A stretch of 64,000 bases of DNA from Euglena gracilis. Lineage: Eukaryota > Euglenida > Euglenophyceae > Euglenales. The DNA is taken from the NCBI GenBank assembly GCA_039621445.1, contig CP154956.1, positions 55,025,419-55,089,418 of the forward strand, read 5' to 3'. The translations under genes and the position numbers were made by a program. Position 1 is the first letter of the stretch. Each line of letters begins with the position of its first letter. Under the pieces are notes generated by a model. The model was not told the DNA's origin. It did not search any database and saw only the letters and a list, made by a program, of their open reading frames with translations. Shown piece by piece: positions 40,465 through 51,264 of the stretch.

Positions 40465-41088
40465 GGATTCAAAATCAATGTAAAAAAGTCCACCCTGCAG
40501 CCAACCCAAATCGTAAATCATGTTGGGTTTCAATTAAACTTCCAAGAGGGAAAATTTCAGGTGCCCCCCCAGAAAATAAAAACAGTAAAAAAGGAGCTGG
40601 GAAAAATGGTGAAGAAAGATTACATGTCAAAAAGGCAGTTGGCTGCCATTTTGGGCCAAATAAGATGCAATCTAATGGCCCTGCCCTTTCTAAGGGCCTT
40701 TACGGATGCCCTGGCAAATTTTTTGGTGGAAAATTCCACAGCCCCCTGGGACTCAAAACACCCCATTTCCCAAAGAAAAAAAAGACCAATTAAGAGAAAA
40801 AAAATCTACTGGAGGGGCAGATCCTTCTCCATTGTGCACATAAATGTCAAAGAATTAAGTGCAGCAATAAGCACCGTACAAAGCCTAAGCAAACCAGGAG
40901 AAACTGTGTCCCTGTCAGTGGACAATCAAGTAATTTACTATTACATAACAAACGGGGGGGCAAAAAAGACCCCTTCAATTCCATGCTAAGACCCTTTTTC
41001 AAATGGTGCATAGAACAAAACATAAACCTGCAAGTAAAGTGGGTGCCTTCAAAGGAAATGCCTGGCAGACCCCATAAGCAGGTGGGAA
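40465..41088 (+). pseudogene. DIRS-like element B, RNase H domain
   Basis: It continues the RT frame: KIYWRGRSFSIVHINVKE, LSAAISTVQSLSKPG, VSLSVDNQVIYYYITNGGAK. The H-I-N-x-K-E and D-N-x-x-x-x-Y motifs are those of DIRS RNase H. A frame change follows, then INLQVKWVPSKEM. Confidence 0.7.
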
Positions 41089-41525
41089 ATGGACAGGGAG
41101 GATTACTCCCTGGACCCCCAACTTTTTCAATGGCTGAGGCAGCAGTTCAAAAATTACACCAGTCTAAAAGAAAGACCTTTTTGCCTCACCAGGCAACAAA
41201 AAACTACAGCATTTTGTGGCCAGGTGGCCCCACTGGGATGCCACAGCAGTGGATGCATTGCAATGCCCACTGGACAACATGGGGGGACTTTATACAAACC
41301 CCCCCTGGTCTGTAATTCAAAAGTTTCTCCCCAGATTAAGAATGTTTCCACAGGCCAAAGTTTTGATGGTCACCCCCTACTGGGAGTCAGCCACATGGTG
41401 GCCCCAGTTAATAATAATGAAAGTTCCAGGGACCCGCTGCCTGAAAATCACCCCCTACAAGGGTATGTTCACCAACTACAGGAGGAAAAAATACCACCCC
41501 CCAGGTGGCCCCTCCTTTGCGTGAT
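41089..41525 (+). pseudogene. DIRS-like element B, Dam-like methyltransferase domain
   Basis: The frame from 41216 reads DATAVDALQCPLDNMGG, LYTNPPWSVIQKFLPRLR and VLMVTPYWESATWWPQL. N-P-P-W and (V/I)-x-P-x-W are the domain's motifs. DIRS elements commonly carry this phage-derived adenine-methyltransferase domain between RNase H and recombinase. The preceding part is in another frame. Confidence 0.68.
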
Positions 41526-42500
41526 TTGCTCAGGCAAATTCTGGAGGGGAAGCAAGTACAAAATTGGACCATTAATGATTTTCGGGGAAGAAACCCCAGT
41601 TTAAAGCGTTATCAAGGCGCTTTTACGCTTTTATGGGTAATTTTGGACAAAATGGGGGTACCCCCCCCTGAAGCCACCACTGGCCAAGTGGTTGACGCTT
41701 TAGTTCAACTGTTTCAATTTTCAAGTCCCAGCCACGCAATGCATACAGTGCTATGCTTTTGACCCCAGGCTTTGGACGCCTGAAGTTCCATGCCATGTTG
41801 GCACCTTATAAACGGCTTTGGAACCGAAACCTGGAAAAATATGGTGCATTCTGGGATCCCCTCCCAATCCTGCTGGGGCTGGCACAGTCCCCCCTGCCCT
41901 CTGATCTGTGTACATTACGTACACAACTCATTTTCTGTTCATGTATCCTCTGTTTATACAGAAGTCCTGATTTGGCACAGGTCCAAAGAACCACCAGTGT
42001 GTTGGGGGGGCACCCTACATCAAAATTGAACGTAAAGGGCAAAAACTCCATAAGTGGGAGAGAGTTGTCTCTATTCCCCAGTGCCCCCAAATCAGTCCCT
42101 TTCATTTGATGATGTCTTATGTGGCAGCAACACGTTTTTTTGTGAAACCTGGGGGCCCCTTTTAATTACGTTAAAGCCCCCCTATAAAGCCATAAAGGCA
42201 GATACCATTGCTTCTATAACCAAAAACTTTTTGGCCCAGCATGGGGTACCCCCCCAGGTTTGGGGACCCCACTCCACCAGAGGAGCAGGAGTTGGTTTAC
42301 TCAAAAAATTGGGCTCTTCTGCCCAAGAAGTTTGTCAAATTGGTCAATGGAAGGGGGTGGAGGTTTTCGCAGCCCATTATCAAAGACTTGGTGCCCAAGG
42401 GGGTTCTTTGGAGAATGCCCTGGCCCCCCGTTTTTCAGTGCACAATCTGGCCTCACAATGGCAAAGTGCGGAGCCCGAGGTTCGGACTCCCACGACAGAG
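41526..42500 (+). pseudogene. DIRS-like element B, tyrosine recombinase
   Basis: An N-terminal helical region lies in one frame (WTINDFRGRNPSLKRYQGAF). The first catalytic Arg is in a second frame (CTLRTQLIFCSCILCLYRSP). The second box is in a third frame (VWGPHSTRGAGVGLLKKLG, with H-x-x-R, then IGQWKGVEVFAAHYQRLG with the nucleophilic Tyr). All catalytic residues are visible, but at least two frame changes make this copy non-functional as read. Confidence 0.72.
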
Positions 42501-42955
42501 GAAGGGGGAGGAAGGCACCAAGAGGGCGAAGCAGAAGAAGATGGTGAGGTCCTGCTTTCCTTGCCCGCTGTTCTGTTCTGGGTTTGTGCGTGCGCGGGGG
42601 GTGCTTCTTACTGCGCCTTTGTTGCCGCAGTTGGCGATGATGAGGCCTCCTCCGACACCTTGGCGAAGCTGAACCGTCGTGGCCCCGCCCCCCCCCCTCT
42701 CTCCCATGGTCGCTTGGTGGCCCCCCCCACCCCTCGATGGGGACGGTTGTCTCTTTCTGGTGTGTTCCTGGGTGGGTGGTTGGGGCTGCTTGGTTGGGGG
42801 TCCCCTTTCTGGTTGGGATGTCTTTCTTTTTCTGCTGATTTTTTGGGTGGGAGGGTTGGGCTCACCATCTTCTTGTGCTTCGCCCTCTTGGTCCCTTCCT
42901 CCCCCTTCCTCTGTCGTGGGAGTCCGAGACCATTCGGGCTCCGCACTGCGAGATG
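42455..42955. repeat. Inverted repeat joining the tails of two DIRS-like elements
   Basis: About 90 bases beginning GCGGAGCCCGA and running through ACTCCCACGACAGAGGAAG to AGAAGATGGTGAG occur at 42468-42550 and, inverted, at 42868-42952. The 310-base spacer contains C/G-rich sequence. The same start, GCGGAGCCC, is at 37729 and, inverted, near 38235. These are the terminal repeats of the DIRS family. Confidence 0.65.
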
Positions 42956-43867
42956 GTGAGGTACTGTGCACCCCCCTTTGGGCCATAATATTTGAATTTT
43001 TGATGCGACCCCAAGTCGCAAATAATGGGCTTGGAATGCCCCAAAATTTTTCCACTGACCCAGCTGCTGGACTTCTTCCACTTGCAAACCAGCATTTTTC
43101 CACCATAAAATCCCCGCCCCTCTGGTGCTGTGGGGTTTCCAGTGGGTGGTGTCCACCCCCCCTCTTGCAGAATTTCTCTGGTAAGGGAATTCACCCTTTC
43201 TGATGTCGAAGGTCTTTTACCATCCAAAGACCATAACAAATTATTTTTGTTCCCAACCGTGTGGGCTGTCCTTTCCACATACTCTTTCAATAAATGCCAG
43301 GGGCTGATGGGGGAGGTGTGTGGCAAATTCAAAATCTCCTCCCATCTTGGGAATTGCCACCCTTTCCTTTGCAATAAAGTGAAAATTTTTTCTCCCACGA
43401 AACTGATTTTTAGCTGGGTACTGGCTAAACCAACAGCCCCAAACAGATGATGAGTCTGCTTCTGAGCTCTTTCACAGATAGGTCTGAGAGGGGTTTGTAT
43501 TTCCTGATGATGTTTTCTAAGAAATCAGTGGGGTCCCAAAAATGGGCATACTTGCAGACATTGGAATTCCATTTCCTTTTCAATGGAGACAAAAGAGGGG
43601 AAAACCTCAATGCCCCAAACCCTGGGAGTAATAAAACTGCTGCATATGCATTTCGTGCAGTGTTGAGGCTGTGGGCAGCCAGATCAAGGATGGCCTCGGC
43701 CATCTTGTGGACTGTGCAGTCCTGCAGGGGCACCCCTTTGTGCAGCAATTGGCCCACCAAAGTCCTGAAGGCTGAGTCATATCTTTTGACATTTCCCAGA
43801 TTTTTTTATGTAAGTATCGATACTGGACATCGAAACTTTCTGGGATTGTAATATTTGCCTGACACAA
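42950..43867 (-). pseudogene. DIRS-like element C, tyrosine recombinase (broken)
   Basis: Minus-strand pieces are RNAYAAVLLLPGFGALRF and VKELRSRLIICLGLL (first Arg region), EKIFTLLQRKGWQFPRW, then THWKPHSTRGAGILWWKN and QLGQWKNFGAFQAHYLRLG (H-x-x-R and Tyr). The pieces are in different frames. It is about half identical by eye to element B's recombinase, so this is a different DIRS family. Confidence 0.68.
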
Positions 43868-45604
43868 TCAAGCAGGCCAAATTCCACCTTGGGGGGGGCA
43901 TCTCCTCCCCCCAGCAGTTGGTGAACAGACCCCACTGGGGGGGTACTAGCAGAACCTTGCTGCCTGGCTGCCTGATTGACATTAATTGGCGCCACCATGA
44001 TGTCGAAGCCCAGTGGGGTACGATCAACAGACAAGTTAGGTCTGGGTTTAACATTAATGTCTGAACCCATTGGGGAATGATGCTCCAGGGGGGGTTTGCA
44101 TAAACTGGGGGGAGGCCCCTCAAATCTGCCTTCAAGGCATCCACCAGCAAAGCCCCTTGGTGGGGGTATCGAAAAACAAACTTGGGGAATTTTTTGTGGC
44201 TGGGTGTGCAAAACATGTCCACCTCTGGGGTGATTTCCTTTCTGAAGAACTGAACAATTTGGTGAAAGATGTTCAGGTTTAGGGTATAATCCCCTGGGTC
44301 CTTTTGCTCCCTGGACAGGGAGTCTGCCAATTGCTCCTTTGTGGGAACCCAAACCACCTGCAAATTGGTTTGCTTTTCTTGGCAATGATACAGCAGGGGT
44401 TTTAAGATGGAATTTAGGTATGGCTTTTTGCCTCCCCATTTTGTTAAATAACTTACAGCCACCTGGCTGCCCACGTGGAGCACAATTGTTTGTTTTGGTT
44501 TGGCTAGTGCCTTTACTGTTTCCACTGCAGCTTGTAATTCTTCTTGATTTATGTGAAGGACATGCAGGTCCTCCAAACATACTGCACCTTTTGGCCTGAA
44601 GATTTTTCCAGCCCCCCCCCACTGCCAGGTGCTGCTGTCCGAAAAGAGCTCCTGAGAGGCCTGGGACTGAAATGCCCTGCCCACACCTGGCTGTAAAAAG
44701 GCTTTTAACTCCACAATTTGATCTTTGACCCCTGGGGAATGGTCAGGGTGTGGTCCCAACCCCACTTTGTGTGCAAATCCACCATTTTGCAGAGTTGATC
44801 TGTCAGAATTCTGAGAAATGGCATTGAAACTAAATAGCTTCTGACTTGTCCCACAATAGAACTGAGTTTTCAGCAGCTCATTTTCTGTGCTGTCAGCACT
44901 TTGCCTAGCTCCTTTCTTAAGGATTTTAGTTTTTCCTGAGGAATTTCCAATTGGCCTTTTTTTAAATTGATCCATTGGCCCAAAAGTTTTTTTTTTCTGT
45001 GTTGGTTCCAGACATGATTTGGGGAGGTTTAGTCTGAAACTTGCCAGTAAAAGGTCTGTTTTTACTTCTGCCAAATGTTGGGCTGCTGTCTTTTTGCTGG
45101 GGGCTAACAGCAAAATGTCGTCCAGGTAGATGAAAACTACCTTGCCTTCCTTTCTCCATTTTCTTTCCCAGACTCTCATAAGAGTCTTAAATTTTTGTGG
45201 CAGGCTGATTATACCAAAACATGCAGCTTGAAATCGCCACGTTTCCGGCCCACCTGCATGCACACATGTTTTTCCAGACTGCTGTGCATTTTTAAGTGGA
45301 AATATGCATCTTTCAGGTCTATTTTTCCACAGAACCAACCTTTTCTTAGATATGGGAAGATGTTTCCCATGTGTTCCAATCTGAATTTCTGGGGGGTGAA
45401 ATGGAGATTTAACTGTCGACAATCTGAAATCAGTCTTTCCTTGGTCTTTTCCCCTTCCTTTTTGGAAATGATAAAAAAAGGGACAAAATGTTTTTCCTCC
45501 TGTGGGGTGATTTGCCTGGTTGCCCCTGCGCATTCGTATTCTCTCAGAATTTTCTGGGCAGTCCTTATTTCTTGGGGAGCTTTGAAGTGAACTTTTAAGG
45601 ACAT
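43806..45604 (-). pseudogene. DIRS-like element C, RT, RNase H and Dam-like region
   Basis: RT starts near 45604 (RLISDCRQLNLHF, GKIDLKDAYFHLKMHS) in one frame and continues after a frame change near 45240 in a 575-codon frame (WRFQAACFGIISLPQKF, VFIYLDDILLLAPSKK). RNase H has VLHINQEELQAAVETVKA. The Dam-like domain has ITPEVDMFCTPSHKKFPKF, PVYANPPWSIIPQW and LLIVPHWASTSWWRQL. The domain order is the same as in element B. Confidence 0.78.
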
Positions 45605-46687
45605 CTGAGGGGGGAGTGACGACCGTTTGAGGACGACCGCCGGGCGGAGGAGTTTTTCCTCTTAGAAGGCCTTTTTAAGGGCGGTTTAGCTCTAATTTTA
45701 AGGCTTTCTAAACATTTCCATTAAAATTCCCTCTCCTAGGGCGCCCATGGTTTGGTTGTGCAAGGAGGAGCTTGAGTGATGCTAGGTATTCCCAAAGGGT
45801 GATTTTGGGTCTATTTAGCATATTTTTAAGCTTTTTATGCATTTTTCCTTTGGTTTTAAGGGAAAATGTTGGATTTGGTGAGAGCACTTGCAAGCGCTTG
45901 GAACATATTTTTCTGAGATTGGCGCCTGGGTTCCTGGAGTTTTTGCAGGGGTTTGCAAAGCTCAATAATGATGGAATTCAGCATAATTTATCAAAATCAA
46001 GGGAGGAAACCTTGATTTTGACTTGGGTTGGTTGATTTTGATGCAATGGGCAAGGATTTGGGATTTGAGAGCGCTTAGGAATCAGCGCACTCAATCCTAA
46101 ATTTAACTGCCCATCAGGGGCATCAAAATCATTTTCTTTTCACAGGGTTTTCCTCTTCACTTGTTTCATCATTGTATTTGTTGTGTCAATTACAACCAAT
46201 TACATTCAATCATTGAACTTGGATTTACAATTGGAATTGCAGTGGAAGATCAACAAAACAATCAATCATTTGAAGAAGGAGAGGTTTGTCTTCCCCCCAC
46301 CTCATCTGTGGGAAAAGGGGCAGGGGGGTGGGTCTCTTCAACTCAGGCAACCACAGGCCATTTTTCACCCCAAAACCCCCTTTTTAGCCCAGAAACTGTG
46401 AGAAATGACACCCAGGGGGAGGGTGTTGGCTCTCACTGGTTCAGCTGAGCAGGGAGGGGTTGAAACCCCAAAGGCACCCCCCTTGGAGATCCCAGTGACA
46501 CCCCCCTCAGGGGTCGGGGGGGTCCACATGGAAGTTCCTCCTTGGAAATGATGGCCCAGTTTCGGCCACAGGGGGGCCAGAATGGGAAAAAATTTCCGAC
46601 ACAAGTCGGCTCGAGGAGCCAAAAAACGGCCCGGGGCGGGGGTTTCCGCTTCACCCCAGTGCTGTCGGAGGACATGGCAGCACGGGT
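45605..46687. other. Spacer between DIRS element C and the + strand Ty3 element
   Basis: A minus-strand frame at 45965-45708 (KGKMHKKLKNMLNRPK, then WEYLASLKLLLAQPN) may be the N-terminal end of element C's polyprotein. The rest would have to hold any 5' LTR and leader of the Ty3 element, but I could not match it to sequence beyond 55568, so no LTR is claimed. Confidence 0.35.
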
Positions 46688-48742
46688 GTGAAACATGGTA
46701 AGCAGAGGTTGATCCTTCAGCCTTCTGTCGGAAGTTTTGGGTTGGAAATACCTGCTGAGAATGTTTTCTTTGATAATCAGCCATTGGCCCAATCCCAGAT
46801 GGCAAATCTGGCGATTGGAGTTTCAGGACAAAGGGAGTTGGGACCCGAAACCAGTTTGGCTGAACTCAGGACCCCTATGAATACGAGACAGATGTTGAAA
46901 TTTCAGGGTGGGGATGGCCAGGTTGTCATTTCCAACCAACCGTGTTTTCTAGAGCCTTTTTCAGGGGTTTTGCCTTTGCAAAATGTGGGGTACGGTTTTG
47001 TGCTGCCTGAATTGCAGCCTCTCCCGGACTTTTCATGGGTACAAAATTTAGGGAATCTGCCATCATTACCCGCTTTTGCATTGCCTTTGCCTCCAGCTCA
47101 ACCAGTTTCTTCTACACCAGCGCAAGAGCCGGTGGCACTTTTGCAGTTTTTCCAACCATCCCAGGTAGATGGGCTGGCGATGGAAACGGGAAGTGCCTCG
47201 GCAGGGCAGGGGGGTGATAACCCCAGCCCAGTTTTCTTTGAAAAGCAAGCACAGGTCAATGTGCTGGGCTTAAACGATAATAATAACTGGGACAGCAGCG
47301 AACCTGTCAGAGCAGAAGTCGAGCAGGCAGAGGAAAACCCGAAGGACCAGCCCAGCTCTACTTCTGCTCGACGACCCGAACACCGGCTTCATCACCAGGC
47401 AGTGATGAAGTTCAGCAAAAACGGCTGCACCGTGAGGTTGATCACGGTCAGCCAGCAGCTGCTGCAGCCCACCAGCCTCCTCATATTTTCATCGAGGGGG
47501 GTGAGGAGGAGGTCCAACCCCCAGCCTATGAAAGTTCTGAAGCCACCCCCAGGGGGGGTTCACAAAATCAGGGATTTGAAGACCCCTGGGGGCAATTTTT
47601 ACAAAGTAACAGAGACCTCCAGTGGGCTGTGCAGCACCTGACTTTTCGGGTTTTGGCTTTGGAAAAAGCCAACGAAGAGTGGGTTCTGCAGCAGCAGCAG
47701 CAGCAACAACCCCCTGCAGTCGACATCCAAATGATGGAGCACATGGCTGCACGAATTGAAGAAACGGCCAGGGCTGACTGCCTCCATATTTTTGAACTTT
47801 TTGAGAAAAAATGTGAGGCCCAGGTGCAAATTTCTGTGCAAAAAATTGACGCACAGGCACTTGAATTTTTTGTCGGGCAGGAAAAAAGTTTTGAGGAAAA
47901 ACTGGCCCAGCAGTTTTCTTCGAGCCATGATCAGTTTTTGGCCCTGAGGCAGGAGTTTTTACGAATTTTGAACAGCCTGCCACAGGAAATTTTGAAACAA
48001 GTGCAAAATCAGGTGGCTGACTTACCGATTAAGGATCTCGTGCTTGAAAATTTTCAGCGGTTTGCTGATAATTTTAAAGCCGCCCAGCCAGCTCAGAGGG
48101 GGGGGGGGCAGAAACTCTCCAGGAGCTGGCCGTTGTCGCTGCCAAAATCATTGAATTTCAGGCTGACCTGGTGTCGCTGCGTAGTACGGTACAGGGCCAG
48201 ACTCAGCAGCTCCAGTAGTTCGCTGATTATGTTCGCCAGCTGGGTGAACAAAATTCAGCGATGAATACAGCCCTCCATGGTTTTGGTGGGGTATTCAAAA
48301 ACTGCACCAGAATATTTCAGATGAAGTGGAGAAACGACACTCAGAAATGCAAAAACTGTTGACGGATTGTCAGCAGAATTTTCAGAGGGTTTATCAGCAG
48401 ATTTGTTCCCAGGAGAAAAAATTTGGTGGGCTGGTGGAGGAAATGAGGCAGGGACTTGCAAAAGTTTTGGGGAACACTTTCGAGTTACAGAAAGTGCTGC
48501 AGGATTTACAAAAAAATGGACCCGTACACCCAACTGCAGAACCGAGAGGAGTTTTGCAGAGAATTTCTGACATGTGGTGGCTGCGGCAGGGCAGCCAGCA
48601 GCCCCTACACCAAGTGGAGCTGCCACAGCCTGGGCAGCAGCTGGCCCAGCAGCCCGTCGTCCAGCTAGCCCAGCAGCCTGGCCAGCCAGCAGGCCAGCCG
48701 CAGCCTGCTCACGGGCTGCCAATGGGGCTGAGCCTGCCGTAG
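46688..48742 (+). pseudogene. Gag N-terminal and coiled-coil region
   Basis: 46688-47641 is one open frame with a Pro-rich middle (PSLPAFALPLPPAQPV). 47629-48264 is another frame with a poly-Gln run and heptads (HIFELFEKKCEAQVQI, QKSFEEKLAQQFSS-like). 48326-48742 continues the heptads (QKLLTDCQQNFQRVYQQICS) and ends in a Pro/Gln/Ala-rich tail. Frame changes separate the blocks. Long coiled coils before the capsid would drive self-assembly. Confidence 0.5.
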
Positions 48743-48784
48743 GCTGGACAGCAGCAGCCCCTGGGGCAGCCTCAGTCCAGCTGA

Positions 48785-49867
48785 TTGGCCAGCACGGTGC
48801 CCAGTGCTGACCCAGCTTTTTCAGATCAGATTATTTCTGATAATAAATCTGCAGTTTCAAACATTTCCCCTCCCTTAGTTATTGAGGAGGGATTTGTTTT
48901 GGAGGACATGCAAGACACGGCAGAGGTTTCTTCTGTGTCATTGTCTGTCCCCCCACATGTTTCTGCAGCCCCTGCTTTCTCGATTAGGCCCATCGGGACA
49001 GGGTGGGCTGCAGCCAACCCAGGTAACGGGTTGGGTTTTCCTTTTATCGGTGACCCAGTAGCTTTTAAAATTTTGCATGGAGGTGCTAAGCCCTATTTTG
49101 ATGAATCGGGCAGCATTTCCTGGCAAGACTTTGAAGTAGATTGGAATCTTTACTGGGATAGGTTGACATCAGGGAAACCGTAATCTGATTTGCAAAAGCT
49201 GCAAGTTTTTGAGGCATGTTTAGGACCCAGATTAAGGGAGGAAATAAGGCTCTATCGGTTGAATGGACCTAAATTAAGTTACCCCACCATATTAGCCCAA
49301 TTCCAGAACCGTTATGCCTCGAGTAAGGGGCTGACGGCTCGGAAAATATGGCAGGAGGTAACCATGGTTAATGAAGGAAAAATAACCCGGGCTGATCAGC
49401 AAGAATTTTGGATTAAATTTTGCAGTGCCTGGCACCATGTGAAGGATGCCACAGCCGGGGAGGCTCGGTGATTATTTTTGGAAAGAATTCCTCCTTTTTT
49501 AAGCAGGTTTTGCATAGAAGAGGAGGATAACCGAGCCCGTAAACAACCCATTGTCAGGCTCACAGGGATACCAAATCCCACGGTGGATGGGATTAAGAGG
49601 AGTGTGAGCCAGATCACTGGGGGGATTGATCCACGGAAAGTGTTTATCAAAAACCCTGGTGCCATTTGCCTTATTTATTTCAGTTCTTCGGAGGAGGCAC
49701 TGAAATTAACAGCCGTAAATGGAAGAAAATTGCAGGGAATGGAAAATTTCCTCAACGCCGAATTGGTGGAGCAACTAATGACCGTTGAGGAAATGTTTGC
49801 TTTTGCCGAGGGCAGGGCTCTTCGGGAAAAGCAGGATTTGGCTTTGAATCAGCACCATTTTCCCTAG
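48785..49867 (+). pseudogene. Gag capsid region with two internal stops
   Basis: One frame (mod-3 class 2) runs throughout: FKILHGGAKPYFDESG, FEVDWNLYWDRL, stop at 49181, ACLGPRLREEIRLYRLNG, ILAQFQNRYASSKGL, KIWQEVTMVNEGKITRADQQ, stop at 49469, VRLTGIPNPTVDGIKRS. The spacing and helices fit a Ty3 capsid (W-x-x-F-x-x-x-F-type). It ends at TAG 49865. Confidence 0.6.
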
Positions 49868-49937
49868 ATTATTCAGCAAATCGACAACAAAAGGCTCAGG
49901 AAAATACAGGTGTTGGAAAAAGGCCAGACCCCCCCCG

Positions 49938-50291
49938 GTGTCCCCAACATCCATGTCAGCACCCGCAGCCGGGGGGCAGGGTCACACCTCAAAGTCTGCC
50001 CCACAGCCAGCTGCGAAAGGGGATAAGGGACCAGCCCAGCCAGCCCCGCGGGGCAGGTCCCCTTCTTCGTCTTCGCGGCCAGGTGCAGCTTCATGGTCGC
50101 GAACCCAAAGTCCAGCACCCCCAGCCCGGCAAGGTAAGGGGGGGCAGACCTGGACCACGCAGGCATCGGGTAGGGGCAGGTCCCCATATTCATGCTTCAA
50201 CTGTGGGGAGGGCGGACATTATTTTTATGAGTGTGATAAACCGCTGAGTGAGGCCCTTGCTAAATCTAAGGAATTTTGGCAAAAAAATTGA
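49938..50291 (+). pseudogene. Gag nucleocapsid zinc knuckle
   Basis: A Ser/Pro/Gln-rich linker is followed by CFNCGEGGHYFYEC, a CX2CX4HX4C knuckle that would bind element RNA. It is in a different frame from the capsid. The frame stops at TGA 50289. 50292-50680 continues as a Gly/Lys/Gln-rich linker with further stops. Confidence 0.72.
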
Positions 50292-50682
50292 AAAGGCAAG
50301 GGGCAGCCCAAGGGTAAAGGGCAGCCAGCCACTCAGCGAAATTCCTCAGGCAAGGGGGGTGCATGGTTAAAGGGGGGTGGGCCCACCTCTTCTCCCACTG
50401 GGGCCCAATAGGGGGGCCAGGGGCAGTTTGAGAAGGGGGGGGCTGCCCATGGCCGTGTCTCTCCCCCCTATGAGGAAAACGGTGTAAATATTTCTGATTC
50501 AAAAAACTGGGCTGTACAGGATTTTATGGCTGATTCGGGGTGTGGTGAGAAACATTCTTTGGATCAGCCCCCAGATTTTTGAATCGGACCCGATACTCCT
50601 GGAGGGAAGGGAAATGTTCAAGGCTTCCCATTTTGCACACAAACCTGCCACAACCCAACCCCCTACCATCAGCTAGCGACCT

Positions 50683-51264
50683 CAGGCATTAGATTTATTC
50701 GCTGGCACAGGTTCGGTGGGGAGGCGGTTGGCAGAACGGGGGTATGAAGTTTTGTCAACTGAAAATGCTCCCTGGACGGACTTCCACCCCCACACAGACA
50801 TTTTGGCCTGGGACTACAGGCGTTACCCGGTTGGATTTTTTGAGGTTATTGCCGCTAGTCCCCCCTGTGATATTTATTCCACATCCTATAACCCCAGGCC
50901 GAGTGATTTCTCCCAGGCGGATGCCCTGGTGGAGAAAACCCTGTAAATTATAAATTATTTTCAGCCAAAGTTGTGGTGGTTGGAGAACCCCCGCACTGGC
51001 GTTTTGCGAAATAGGGAGGTGGTGAAAAACCTGCCCTATATCGACATTGATTATTGTCAGTTTTCAGATTGGGGTTATAAAAAGCCCACACGTTTCTGGT
51101 GCTGTCCAGCCGTTTCACAACTGCGGTCGGTATTGTGTGATGGCGAATCGTGTCCTAACCTGGTGATGGGGGAAAATGGGCAGTTCCGGCACCGTGAATT
51201 GTTGGGGGGCATAAAAATGAAGTACCCCCCGACAAAAATTAAGAATACCCCCCCTGGTGATTGA
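50683..51264 (+). CDS. Cytosine-C5 DNA methyltransferase-like domain inside the Ty3 element
   Basis: In one frame: QALDLFAGTGSVGRRLAERG (motif I, AdoMet binding), TDILAWDYRRYPVGFFEV, IAASPPCDIYSTSYNP (motif IV, P-P-C with the catalytic Cys), a TAA at 50944, then YFQPKLWWLENPRTGVLRNR (motif VI, E-N-P), PYIDIDYCQFSDWGYKKPT and RFW (motif VIII-like). About 190 codons. The pattern resembles the short C5-methyltransferases of phages and large algal viruses more than host DNMT1/DNMT3/CMT. It ends at TGA 51262, where the protease frame begins with a few bases of overlap. A TAG lies just upstream (50674). Confidence 0.72.
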
